Shown: positions 46,407-60,077 of the stretch, piece after piece
Layout: the number at the start of each line of letters is the position of its first letter
Position numbering within the stretch: position 1 is the stretch's first letter
Assembly (NCBI RefSeq): GCF_008831285.2
Contig: NC_045143.1
Coordinates: forward strand, 1,833,503-1,897,502
DNA length: 64,000 nucleotides
From: Nymphaea colorata
Lineage: Eukaryota > Streptophyta > Magnoliopsida > Nymphaeales > Nymphaeaceae
Direction: 5' to 3'
Program-made: the position numbers and the translations under genes
The notes under the pieces: model-generated
Database searches by the model: none
Told to the model about the DNA's origin: nothing
The model's input: only the letters and a program-made list of their open reading frames with translations

Positions 46407-49400
46407 GGTCAGACCGGAAACAATTCACCGAATGTCATTGATTATCATTATACTTTGACCACATTTAGCTTGTGAATGGAATTAAAAATAAATATTTAAT
46501 TCCATCAAAAGCTAAATGTGATCAAAGTACAATTGAACACTTGTATCCGGGTCAAAATCTGGATTCAAATCTGCTCTTTCCATAAATACAAAAGACATGT
46601 ACTTGTAACCGCATAATGCCATAAGTGTTAATGTAAAAAGTATAAAAAGTATAAGATGAATTGGAAAAATAAATATAAAAGAATGAAGGGAGAAATATAG
46701 TTTTACAAAATCACATAAAGTTTTATAAAGCTGGTCCAAACCTGCTTTTCCAATAAATTGAAACTGTATTTGACATTGTGCCTCCTAAGACAGGATCCAA
46801 ACTTGCGTTCCCTGTCCAAAACCAGCAGAGAGTTGATGGTCAGCCTACTGTTCTAGTGCACAAAGGTACAAGGTGGGTATTTTTTTTTTCTTGAACAGAT
46901 CTAAACACTGAAAAATCATTTTCTTATTATGGGAGATTTAAATTTCATGGATGACGACTGTTCTCCAGCTCACGTTTATTTCACAGATGACAATAAAACA
47001 AGGTAATTTTTCCGACCTCAGACCTTGGATTGGTGCAGCTGTATAACTCCATTTTTATCGATGTGTTACCTTCATGAAGACCGGTAAGTCACATAGTTTT
47101 GCCAGCATTTTACATTCATTGATGGCTCATGTTTTTCTTCTCCCTAAAAGATATAAAAAATACATGCAACACACTTGGATGCTGTTAAAAATACATAAAA
47201 AAAATAATGAAATCATGAGATTTAACGTGGTTTTCCACCACGAAAGGCGACCATTGGCCATAAGAATTATAATGTTTGATTTGATATTTATACTTTCTGT
47301 GTGCTATAATCTATGGATCTCTCTTTGGTTTTTTTTACAACTCTGGGTCGACGAATCTCTTTGTTGATAGCGATAAAGTTATTATTTTTGTTGGTTTTTT
47401 TATTTTTATAGATATCATTTCCTTATATAGGTTGGAACATTATCGTCAGTGACTCAACAATGATAACATTTCTTTTGTTGAGCAAAAATGTTAGTTGCTT
47501 TGCCTAACATGAATATTGTTAGATTTGATATTTATACCTGGTCAAAAAACTTTTTTTTTTTGCAAGTTCAAATGGATGACCACCCTCCTTGATAATAATG
47601 TTATTATTATTTTTATTACATCTTTGCTTTTATAGTTGTTGTTCTCTTATAACTCAACTTTTTCTTTAATAATAATAACATTTTTTTTATTGAAAAGATT
47701 TTTTTTTATAACGTTAAATCATTGCATAACACCTTCCATTTTCACCTCCAAGACATACTTGAAAAATCTAAGAGATCATATTTCTGCCAATATTTTTTCT
47801 TTTATTTTTGCAATGAGTCAACGACCCCCCTTGTTGATAATAATGTTATTATTATTTATCTCCATCTTCACCTCCACAATATAATTCCTTATAGGTAGCA
47901 AAATTATATTTTTATCAATGATGACCTTCAATTTGTTGTGAAATTTTTATTTAATAACTTTAAAGTTTAAACACTTGCATAATGCTCTTTATTTTATCGT
48001 GCACCATATGGGGATCTTCCTGCTCTAATAACATATTTAAAAAAGAAAATAAAAATCTAACGCCGTTTTTAAATATGGAAAACCAACATCAACCTTAAGG
48101 AGTGTAAGAATTAATATTTCTACGTTCTCTTTTTATATGAATATTTAGATATTTCTCCTGTCTTTTTTTCAATGCAAAGTTAATGATCAAACTTATTGAT
48201 AATGTCAACATTACTTTTAAAATATATGTTATTCACGGGGTTCCGAACACGGCCGCTGTATCTGCCGTTCTCATTACTCGACGTTGGTCAAACCTGCCGG
48301 GCGGTGTATACCAACAGGGTCTTCCGACAGTCAGAGCCGCCTTGAGCAGCCACCCTCTCGTCCGCGCCTTCTTGGCCTTTAACGTGGTTGAGTTGCTCAG
48401 CCAAAAATTTTTCACGAAAATGATAAATTAAAATTTTTAAATTTTGATACTAGTCAAAATATCATTTTTCAAAATTTTTATATATGACAAGCAAACTTTT
48501 TTAAAATTACATGTAATTTAAAAAAAAAAAATTGAGGTGGGATCAAAGCCCCTCTGCCCCTGGTTGCAAAGGTTCCTTTTCGTTATCCAAACACAGTCCA
48601 GCTCGGTGGAGCCGGGACCAGCTCATCTGTCGGTGGATTGTTCTCAAGACATTCTACTGCCTGCATGTTGATTGATTACCTGACTACTAGTGGGATGATC
48701 CTATTGTTTCGGAAGTAAAAAAAAAAACTCCATTAATGGTTGCTCTCTGTAGTTGTTGGGGGTTCATCTCCACGACTACCGCGAATTACTTTCTTTCCAA
48801 GTAGGGGATCAGCAGGAAGCTCAACACGACTAGAGGATAGTGTGGATGACAAAGAAGGCTCCCTCAAGTCGTGGCACATGGCAGATGCTGGAACGAGGGG
48901 TTCAAACATGGAGAAGTTGCTTTACCCGGCTCGAGTTTATTATGTAATTTTTTTTATCTTTTGTTTCTATTGGAAAAGGATTGGCTTGTTTCATTCTAAA
49001 AGGACAAGAACTTAATTATAGTCCTAGGCAAATTTCATAGAGATAATATTATGGACTGTTTTTATTAGCCATGACTAGGATTGGCTTGTTTCATTCTAAA
49101 AGGACAAGAACTGAATTATAGTCTTGGGCAAATTTCATAGAGATAATATTATGAACTGTTTTTATTAGCCATGGCTAGACAACATAGTTATGCCTTCAAA
49201 CTAAGATATGCGTTCTATTGTAAATGAATTTTTGGGTCTGTCTTAGAAAGGCTTTTTTTTTTCAAGCATTTTTTGACAAGTAATGAACCTTTTTATTACC
49301 TTTGGCTTTGGCTTAAGTTAGACAGGATGTTAATATATTGGATTTGGATTACACATCGAGCCAAACTACTGTTTTGAAAAAGGTCAGACATTAAAAAAAA

Positions 49401-52400
49401 AGTTAATGTGCGATTTTTTAATCAGATGAAATTTGAATTTAAGAAATGACATCCAATCAAATTTGGATTTTGATATGTCTAAATATTGGAATGGAGTCAA
49501 ATCAACTTTATTTTTAAACAAATATCATCTATCTAATACTCTTACATTTTGAAAATACTCAAATCATGTTCAAAATTTAAATTTATATCCAGATATGATT
49601 GTAAAAATCAGATTCCACAAACTAGGGTTGTGAAATATGATTTTTGATTGAGAGATATGACTTTTCTCAGTTCAAATCCTAATATATAAATATCTGAAAA
49701 AACGAATACGATTGAGAGCATATGTGAATCGAATCCTATCCATATATAAATATCCGTGAAAAAACAAATACAATGAAATGCGTAGTATCCGAATGAAATC
49801 AGATTTATTAACATCCCCACTAAAAGCATTGCAACAGAAATGCATCCACTGGCTAATTGAAAGTCCAGTCTCTTATAAATTATTCTGTGTGTGGAACTTA
49901 TCTTATAAAGCTTTGCAACATCAAGTTTGCAAGGCAAGCAGGGGCATAGGAAGGATTTCTTTCCAAGCGACTCGGGCAGCGCAGAAGAGTTCAGCGACTC
50001 CATAAATAATATTTCCGAAAGTTTTTTATGAAGGTTAACATTGTAAGTTTTCTAGGTTTACAAAGGGCAAACCAAAGTTTTCTGAAATTTTTATATGTGA
50101 ATTTTAATTGACAAACTGTTAAAGGGGAGGGAAGGGGACATGGCTCAGGGTGGGCATCGGGCCGGCCAAACCCGGTAAGAATCGGTTCCGGCAGGCTCAA
50201 TGTACAAAACTCGGGTTCTGCTCGGTTATAATAAGAAAACTATTTTTAAAAATATAAAATGGAGGATGAAGGATCCCTACGAAATGAAGGATTGAAGAAG
50301 AAGAAATAGGTCTTGTATGTAGTGGTCTCCCTTTTGTGTCATTGGCATTGCCTTTTTCCCACACGTCTAATGGCGTTCTCCCTCGACCAGCCGCCTTCTA
50401 ATGGCGTTCTCCCTCACGTTCTACTTTTTCCACCTCTAAATCCTCTCATCGGCCTGGGTCGCTGCAGTGTCAACCGTCATGCTTAAAGCTAAAGGGTTGT
50501 GGTAGGTAATCCAACAGCAGCGTGATCTACCCAGGTAATTCTCTCCATGATGCTCTACCTCATAGAAAAGATGTTGTGTGCATACGTAGATTGATATGAA
50601 ACAACTGATTTGTGGTCTCCATAAGAAGCCAAACAATTGCAAAATGCCCACAATTTTAGAAAGATAAAGAAGAAAGAGAGAAGAGAGAGAGAGAAAGAAA
50701 GAAAGGGATGGCACAAGAAAGATTGAAAAAAAGTGTGTGTGTGTGTGTTTTGTATACTTTTTAGAGATATTGTAAATCCAATATCTCCAAAAATGAATAG
50801 ATTGGGAGGAAATGGAAAGATCATTGTATGAATGAAGGGTAATAACAAGAGCAGCAATATATGGCTCGGGGAGTTCTTTTGTTTCATGTTGCTGAGTGGG
50901 AGTGCTTTGTTTTACAGGTTTTGTACGGGGTAAAATAATGATTTTCGTGAGGAAAAGTGGATTGATCGCTCAGTGATGTTTTGTAGTTACTTAGGCACCA
51001 AAGCAGCAGTAGACCTTAAGGTGGACCTTTGGCTTCCTTCTTAGGTGGTATAAGGAGTATTCCTCCTAATCGTCATCCAAAAATAATCTCTTATACCTTG
51101 CTGCCAAACTTAGTGCCTGAATTCTTAAGAAAGAAAAAGCAACCACACAAACAAAATGAAAAACACTCAAAGATAGAAACGGAAGAACATTCGGTGCCCT
51201 TCAAGCTGCCAAATATGGTGGATCAGCGGTTTTCGCCTCCACTATCTTTCTCGCCTTTGGGCTTAGCTTCCGTTTGCACGTAATTTCTCACGAGAACATT
51301 AGTGCCATAAAATATACTCTCTTCTCTTTTCTCATCTATTTCCGTGCAACTCGAGCATGCATGCCAAACACAATGACGGTAGTTCAGAAGCGCCTGTTGA
51401 CGGTAGGCTGCTATGAGTACTCTGTCTGCGGAAGACACTTAATTATTAACCTACCTCCACAGTGTGGGAAAAAATCAGCAGAGGTGTAGAACATGTTTTA
51501 TTACTTAGAAAAAACTTGTTTTTTATAGTTATTTTATTTTTGTATTTACTTTTTTATTTTTATCTTACTAAAAACTTGTTTTTTCCTTATGAGAAGTGTG
51601 TCTATTATTTCGTGTACACTATGTACTGGCGCTTATAACCAGCTTTGGATATGGGTGGGCGTTGGGTCGGGTCGCTAGCGGGTAGCTGGTACTGGCCAGG
51701 TATGGGCTCTAGTGCGGGCCTGAAAAACCCGGCCCAGACCCGATGGGCTAGCCCGAATTGACCTGATAACTTAAAAAATATATTTTTTAATTATTCATCA
51801 TATATATTTTATAATTAAAAATATATTTTATATTCAAAAAAATATTTTATATTTAAAAAATAATTTTTGTTATAACCGGGGCAGGACCCAAGTTTCAGGT
51901 ATCGGGGTCGGGTCGAGGTGCTGTGAATGCACTTATACTCTTACATTCAAATCTAAAGGCAGGGTAATCTTGGAGAGGCACTCCGCATTCTGTGCACAAA
52001 TTTCACAATTTCTTTCGCCCATTTTGGCATTGGGTGGCCTCTAACATTACTAACAAGAATCCTGGTTCGTAAGCTACACTTTGATGGCACCTCAAGCGGC
52101 CTCCTCCGATCTTACATGGCCTGTTGTGGATTACACCTGGTTTTGCACGAGGAGGCAAGTGTTTTACGAAGGCACCTTCAGCCGGGTGATTTCAAGCGCT
52201 GCCAACCGCCTCATTCGGCTGGCCACTCTTCTTTTCGCCTACACCACTATTTGTCGATGGAAATGGGGGGCAACCCTGTTGGGGCAGCCCTTTCTCTCAC
52301 TGTCTAATGCTTGTTTTTGCTCTCCATAGCTTTCATCCTCTACGCTTAATCCCTACGAAATGAAGGTTTGGAGGCGAAAAAAGAAACAGGGCTTGTTTGT

Positions 52401-52900
52401 AGTGATCTTTCTCCTCTACATGTCATTCTCCCTCGACTAGCCTATTGCCTTCTCATGGCACCTTGGTTGCTCCCAATATCTGTCATTCTCGCATTCTACT
52501 TCATCCAGAATCCTCTAATCGGCCCTCGTCACTGCAGTGGCGGCTTATTAGGAACCCACTTCTCAATCCTTCGGCGGAGGGGGAGATAGGAATTTCCAAG
52601 TAGGAGCGGCGGAATCATAACTTTTTATAATTAAAAAAAAAAGAGCACTGAAATGTAATTTTTCAAAAAAAAAATTGACAAACCTTTTTTAAAATTAGCT
52701 AAATTTGAGGGCCAGGCCATGAGCCCTTACTGACCTTTGGCTCTGCACCTGCTTATGTCTAATTAATCCACCAATAATGTAAATGCCCATTTGAGACTTG
52801 CGTGATTCGATTTTAATTTGAAATTTGAGTGGTTAAATATATGTCTCAATCTCCATTTTTCTGGTGCAGGTGATTTGAGTTTCCAAGTATAGTTTTCAGG

Positions 52901-53746
52901 TAACAGAAAAAGGATAGGGGATTAACTTGGAACACATTTTCTTTACCCACGGAAGGCCATCCGCCTTAAGATTGACAAAGTATGTTAATCTCTTATATAG
53001 GCATTACAGATGAGATAACTCCTTATTTTAAGGAGCTGTTACAAGATATTCGTTATCGATAAAACCGTTCCATGATTTTTGCTTTAACTGTTTCCATAAT
53101 CCATCGTTTTGATTTTTGCCATGATCCTTTCCAAAGGATCCTTACCATGATGTTGGCATCCTTATCATATGTGTGTGTCGTTAACCATCATTCTTTTCAT
53201 CTTCCTTTAAATTGGGCGGCGTTTCACAAAGTCCAAATTTGCCATGGAGATTTTGTGGAGGCAGATTATGCTCTGGCAGCAATTCAGAAATCTTAAGCTT
53301 GATTCTTGAAGATTTTGTTCAAATGATCGAGTGCTCGCTTTGGTGAAGAAGACAACGATCTCTTTGATCGTCTGCGTGCCATCTTTGGGCATTGATCTTC
53401 TTCTTCAAGCATCATTCTCTGATACTATGTTGAAAAACATAAAGCAATAACAGAAAAAGCTTAGGGGATTAATGTGGAGTATATTTTCTTTACCCACAGA
53501 TGGCCATCCGCCTTAAGATTGACAAAGAATGCCAATCTCTTATATAGGCATTACAGATGAGATAACTCATTATTTTGAGGAGCTGTTACAAGATATTCAT
53601 TATCAACAAAACCGTTCCTTGATTTTTGTTGTTACTATTTCCATAATCTATTGTCTTTATTTTTGCCATAATCCATTTCAAAGGATCCTTACCATGATGT
53701 TGGAATCAATATCATATGTGTGTGCCGTTAACCATCATTCTTTTCA
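52901..53746 (-). mobile_element. TRIM-like element, U2 copy
   Basis: Same sequence as 43224-44069 at an offset of 9,677, with the same LTR boundaries and the same truncated 3' LTR. It was copied as part of the tandem unit and did not insert independently. Confidence 0.75.
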
Positions 53747-54054
53747 ATGTTCATGTCCCCTGCTCTGTTTCACCACCTGCGCTCGTTGCTCTCCTTCTGA
53801 CTTGTTCTGTGCGGTCCCTCTGCCATTACAGCCTTCGCAAAACTTATTCTATGGTTCTTACTGCATCCTACTGACTGTAATACGTATACATATACGTAAT
53901 ACGAATACATATACATAGTTATGTTCCCATCCATGGAAGGCAGGGTTTGTCAATTCATAATTCCTGTTACGGGCAAGTTATGTTGCATCAATATTATGAG
54001 ACCTGATGTTGTTTTAGTTGTGATGGAATCTACAAAATGATCGATTCATCTCAG

Positions 54055-54815
54055 TGAAGGAGGTGGAGCTCGTGCTGGAAGAGGCCCAGCCCTATGTTTA
54101 CTCCTTGTTCAGCAGAGAAGGTGCCGCCACCACAAGGCTGCATGATAAATTGTATCGGTTCATACATCGCTTGATTGATTGGCGGCTGTTCCACCTAATT
54201 TCAGAAGCAATAATAAATCAAATCTCTGTTTCAGTGATTACAGACAAAGATGAACCATTCTAGGTGTTTTTTGTCGAAAAGAATGCTTGATTTGGTGGTT
54301 GTAAGATTTATCAGACTCTGGAAGTTGTAGAATCTTATCTAAGCATCTAAACAAGTGAACGGAGAAGCTGCGTCTAGTTAGTGGACATTGAAGATTGAGT
54401 CCTTAATGTACAAAAATCTAGAACTTTTGGACTTTCATAGGACAAGACCTGATGCACTTACATTGCTTTTGTTCCTAGTTGTTCTCCCTGGATAGACGCT
54501 ATCCTCTTTGAGAAGAAACTCTGACCAGTTTTTGCTCCTTTGTTGCAACCAGAAATTCCTAAACTCTTTTGTGGGAAAAAGTATGTAGTTTCTCATGGTC
54601 TTACTTTCTATTTTCAACTGAATCTCTTCCTTCATCGGCGACCGACATAGATTCCGCGCCATCTCGATTGGAAGTCTTCAAAATTAATGGGGAAGAGCTG
54701 CCAATTCTGGTCGAAAGTATATCGAAAATTTCCAATCCCCTTTGGCTCCGTTAGTTGCCTCTAGTTTCTCACAGGCATGCCAAAATCCTACCTTCTACAC
54801 GCGGATTTCTTTATC
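54055..54815 (+). pseudogene. CXE tail copy T5
   Basis: Copy of T4 carried in tandem unit U2. The encoded stretch from KEVELVLEEAQ to the displaced stop at 54261-54263 matches T4 throughout. Confidence 0.8.
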
Positions 54816-55887
54816 CGTTCCAATGCCTCTATCTCTCACAGGCCTTTCTACTGCATGTGTGATAGACCGGATGGATGGATAGACAGAAGATCTCAGCTCA
54901 TATAATATATAAATGTATATCCTTTCTAGAACGACCATAGACTAAGTGCTTCTCCCCATCTTCGTTTTTGCATTCTCTTCATCCATGCTTACTTTCAAAC
55001 GTGTCATTCTTGCAATTACTGAACTCTGCATTGGAAAACCTCATTGTAGGTCATTGTCAAATATTGATGTAGGATTCGGATACTCGTAGATCCAAACCAA
55101 ACCCAACCCGTCTAATGGAAATTCTGGGTCAGGACATGCACAAGGCAGATGAGACCGGATTGAGTCCTGCATCTCCAACCTCAGGTATGAAACCAATGCC
55201 AAGCCAACCAGAGAACTTGAAAGTGGCCCATAGGCACTGAGTTTTAGCAAAGCCTAGATCCACACCAAAAGATATAACCGAGACCGGCCTCAGCCGAAAC
55301 CTCTGGGCATCTCTCTGGCTCTCTCTCCCACCAACACACACATACAGAAGCAACTTCTTAGAGCACACCGAATGTCTTTCTGCCCAATGAGGGGAAGAAG
55401 AAAGACCAGAACACCAAGTTTTCGGTTGACATATAAGCAAACCAGGAGAAACCACCACCCAAATGCACTCAATCAAAGAATATTGCATCTTGCTATACTT
55501 TTAAGCCAGAGGAAGAAGAACAAGAAAAACCCACCTTTCAAGAAGTATGGAAGGAGCGGGACGTGGTCGCCAGAATCCTTCGGAGTTTAGAGTTTAGGGT
55601 TTCCGGCTGCCGCGGCGAAGGATTCCGGTGACCACGTCCCGCTCCTTCCATACTTCTTGAAAGGTGGGTTCTTCTTGTTCTTCTTCCTCTTGCTTAAAAG
55701 TATAGGAAGAGGCCATATTCTTTGATTGAATGCATTTGGGTGGTGGTTTCTGCTGCTGGTTTACTTATATGTCGACGGAAAACTTGGTGTTCTGGTCTTT
55801 CTTTTTCTCCTCATTGGGCAGAAAGACATTCGGTGTGGTCTAAGAAGTTGCTTCTGTATGTGTGTGTTGGTGGGAGAGAGAGCGAGA

Positions 55888-58800
55888 GAGATGCCCAGAG
55901 GTTTCGGCTGAGGCCGGCCTCCGTTATATCTTTTGGACGTGAACGGGTCGTGTGGATCTAGGTTTTGCCAAAACCCAGTGCCAATGAGGTTGGAGATGCA
56001 GGACTCAACCCGGTCTCATCTGCTTTGTGCATGTACTGACCCCGAATTTTCATTAGATGGGTTGGGTTGGGTTTGGATCTATGGGTCAGACCGGAAACAA
56101 TTCACCGAATGTCATTGATTATCATTATACTTTGACCACATTTAGCTTGTGAATGGAATTAAAAATAAATATTTAATTCCATCAAAAGCTAAATGTGATC
56201 AAAGTACAATTGAACACTTGTATCCGGGTCAAAATCTGGATTCAAATCTGCTCTTTCCATAAATACAAAAGACATGTACTTGTAACCGCATAATGCCATA
56301 AGTGTTAATGTAAAAAGTATAAAAAGTATAAGATGAATTGGAAAAATAAATATAAAAGAATGAAGGGAGAAATATAGTTTTACAAAATCACATAAAGTTT
56401 TATAAAGCTGGTCCAAACCTGCTTTTCCAATAAATTGAAACTGTATTTGACATTGTGCCTCCTAAGACAGGATCCAAACTTGCGTTCCCTGTCCAAAACC
56501 AGCAGAGAGTTGATGGTCAGCCTACTGTTCTAGTGCACAAAGGTACAAGGTGGGTATTTTTTTTTTCTTGAACAGATCTAAACACTGAAAAATCATTTTC
56601 TTATTATGGGAGATTTAAATTTCATGGATGACGACTGTTCTCCAGCTCACGTTTATTTCACAGATGACAATAAAACAAGGTAATTTTTCCGACCTCAGAC
56701 CTTGGATTGGTGCAGCTGTATAACTCCATTTTTATCGATGTGTTACCTTCATGAAGACCGGTAAGTCACATAGTTTTGCCAGCATTTTACATTCATTGAT
56801 GGCTCATGTTTTTCTTCTCCCTAAAAGATATAAAAAATACATGCAACACACTTGGATGCTGTTAAAAATACATAAAAAAAATAATGAAATCATGAGATTT
56901 AACGTGGTTTTCCACCACGAAAGGCGACCATTGGCCATAAGAATTATAATGTTTGATTTGATATTTATACTTTCTGTGTGCTATAATCTATGGATCTCTC
57001 TTTGGTTTTTTTTACAACTCTGGGTCGACGAATCTCTTTGTTGATAGCGATAAAGTTATTATTTTTGTTGGTTTTTTTATTTTTATAGATATCATTTCCT
57101 TATATAGGTTGGAACATTATCGTCAGTGACTCAACAATGATAACATTTCTTTTGTTGAGCAAAAATGTTAGTTGCTTTGCCTAACATGAATATTGTTAGA
57201 TTTGATATTTATACCTGGTCAAAAAACTTTTTTTTTTTGCAAGTTCAAATGGATGACCACCCTCCTTGATAATAATGTTATTATTATTTTTATTACATCT
57301 TTGCTTTTATAGTTGTTGTTCTCTTATAACTCAACTTTTTCTTTAATAATAATAACATTTTTTTTATTGAAAAGATTTTTTTTTATAACGTTAAATCATT
57401 GCATAACACCTTCCATTTTCACCTCCAAGACATACTTGAAAAATCTAAGAGATCATATTTCTGCCAATATTTTTTCTTTTATTTTTGCAATGAGTCAACG
57501 ACCCCCCTTGTTGATAATAATGTTATTATTATTTATCTCCTTCTTCACCTCCACAATATAATTCCTTATAGGTAGCAAAATTATATTTTTATCAATGATG
57601 ACCTTCAATTTGTTGTGAAATTTTTATTTAATAACTTTAAAGTTTAAACACTTGCATAATGCTCTTTATTTTATCGTGCACCGTATGGGGATCTTCCTGC
57701 TCTAATAACATATTTAAAAAAGAAAATAAAAATCTAACGCCGTTTTTAAATATGGAAAACCAACATCAACCTTAAGGAGTGTAAGAATTAATATTTCTAC
57801 GTTCTCTTTTTATATGAATATTTAGATATTTCTCCTGTCTTTTTTTCAATGCAAAGTTAATGATCATACTTATTGATAATGTCAACATAACTTTTAAAAT
57901 ATATGTTATTCACGGGGTTCCGAACACGGCCGCTGTATCTGCCGTTCTCATTACTCGACGTTGATCAAACCTACCGGGCGGTGTATACCAACAGGGTCTT
58001 CTGACAGTCAGAGCCGCCTTGAGCACCCACCCTCTCGTCCGTGCCTTCTTGGCCTTTAACGTGGTTGAGTTGCTCAGCCAAAAATTTTTCACGAAAATGA
58101 TAAATTAAAATTTTTAAATTTTGATACTAGTCAAATTATCATTTTTCAAAATTTTTATATATGACAAGCAAACTTTTTTAAAATTACATGTAATTTAAAA
58201 AAAAAAATTGAGGTGGGATCAAAGCCCCTCTGCCCCTGGTTGCAAAGGTTCCTCTTCGTTATCCAAACACAGTCCAGCTCGGTGGAGCCGGGACCAGCTC
58301 ATCTGTCGGTGGATTGTTCTCAAGACACTCTACTGCCTGCATGTTGATTGATTACCTAACTACTACTGGGATGATCCTACTGTTTCGGAAGTAAAAAAAA
58401 AAACTCCATTAATGGTTGCTCTCTGTAGTTGTTGGGGGTTCATCTCCACGACTACCGCGAATTACTTTCTTTCCAAGTAGGGGATCAGCAGGAAGCTCAA
58501 CACGACTAGAGGATAGTGTGGATGACAAAGAAGGCTCCCTCAAGTCGTGGCACATGGCAGATGCTGGAACGAGGGGTTCAAACATGGAGAAGTTGCTTTA
58601 CCCGGCTCGAGTTTATTATGTAATTTTTTTTATCTTTTGTTTCTATTGGAAAAGGATTGGCTTGTTTCATTCTAAAAGGACAAGAACTTAATTATAGTCC
58701 TAGGCAAATTTCATAGAGATAATATTATGAACTGTTTTTATTAGCCATGACTAGGATTGGCTTGTTTCATTCTAAAAGGACAAGAACTTAATTATAGTCT

Positions 58801-59505
58801 TGGGCAAATTTCATAGAGATAATATTATGAACTGTTTTTATTAGCCATGGCTAGACAACATAGTTATGCCTTCAAACTAAGATATGCGTTCTATTGTAAA
58901 TGAATTTTTGGGTCTGTCTTAGAAAGGCTTTTTTTTTTCAAGCATTTTTTGACAAGTAATGAACCTTTTTATTACCTTTGGCTTTGGCTTAAGTTAGACA
59001 GGATGTTAATATATTGGATTTGGATTACACATCGAGCCAAACTACTGTTTTGAAAAAGGTCAGACATTAAAAAAAAAGTTAATGTGTGATTTTTTAATCA
59101 GATGAAATTTGAATTTAAGAAATGACATCCAATCAAATTTGGATTTTGATATGTCTAAATATTGGAATGGAGTCAAATCAACTTTATTTTTAAACAAATA
59201 TCATCTATCTAATACTCTTACATTTTGAAAATACTCAAATCATGTTCAAAATTTAAATTTATATCCAGATATGATTGTAAAAATCAGATTCCACAAACTA
59301 GGGTTGTGAAATATGATTTTTGATTGAGAGATATGACTTTTCTCAGTTCAAATCCTAATATATAAATATCTGAAAAAACGAATACGATTGAGAGCATATG
59401 TGAATCGAATCCTATCCATATATAAATATCCGTGAAAAAACAAATACAATGAAATGCATATCCGAATGAAACCAGATTTATTAACATCCCTACTAAAAGC
59501 ATTGC
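55888..59505 (+). repeat. Truncated tandem unit U3
   Basis: The first 1.65 kb is indistinguishable from U2 on reading. From about 57541 onward scattered substitutions and small indels appear, for example in the GC island (57903-58094) and at 59455. Homology ends at 59505 after CTAAAAGCATTGC, equivalent to 40155 in U1. An hAT-like end follows directly. Confidence 0.9.
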
Positions 59506-59935
59506 CCGAGCACAAGCCGGGTTTTTCAGGCCCGAGGCACATACCGGGTTGAGTATCGGGTACCCATCGGCGGCCTGGCCCGACCCCCACCCTTACACAT
59601 GGCCCTGCTGGCCCCTGAGCTTCCCCTAATTTTGGGTACCAGATCCGAGTACTTGGGTCTGAAAAGTTGAGCCCAGGCTGGCCTTATCGAGTCGGCACGA
59701 GTAGGTCAGATGGGGATCGATTTGGTCGATTTATTTTTTATATTATATTTATTTAATTATATGTTTTATTATTAAAAATATATTTTACATTTAAAAAAAT
59801 TAATCTTTTTGTTTTAACCCGACCGAGCTGTGTTGTGCCCAGGCTCGGATGTCAGGGATCGAGCTGGGCCCGGACTCAATATTTAGGTGCCGGGCCTAAC
59901 CCGATGCCCATGCCTATCTCGGCCCTTAAATAACT
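59506..59935. mobile_element. hAT-like repeat at the end of the tandem array
   Basis: GC-rich GCCCGAGGCACATACCGGG-type sequence, an AT-rich middle of ATTTATTTAATTA type, and further GGGCCCGG-type sequence. The segment GGCCCGACCCCCACCCTTAC is the inverted form of a GGGTGGG...GGGCC end. The abrupt switch from U3 suggests that this insertion or its excision cut the array. Confidence 0.4.
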
Positions 59936-59968
59936 GGTACAGGGATGTCTGAAAGGTTGTATCTAGCT

Positions 59969-60077
59969 TGTTTATCCGATTACAAACGTGAAAAAATATA
60001 ATGGTTCTTGTTAATGATAATTGTTTATTTGATTACAAAAGTGAAAAAATACAATGGTTCTTGTTAATGATAATTCC
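59969..60077. repeat. Short tandem duplication
   Basis: A unit of about 56 bases (GTTTATCCGATTACAAACGT then ATGGTTCTTGTTAATGATAA) occurs twice in a row with a few changes. Confidence 0.8.

Larger units (their letters stand above)
46211..55887 (+). repeat. 9.68-kb tandem unit U2
   Basis: Near-identical to U1 module by module. Contents are hairpin repeat 46447-46531, repeat R 47042-48225, GC island 48226-48417, 100-bp duplication 48978-49177, membrane-domain pieces 50273-50477 and 52081-52589, ZAT remnant 51367-51467, hAT-like 51650-51925, TRIM-like 52901-53746, CXE tail 54055-54815 and foldback 55097-56083. No intact gene is present. Confidence 0.93.
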
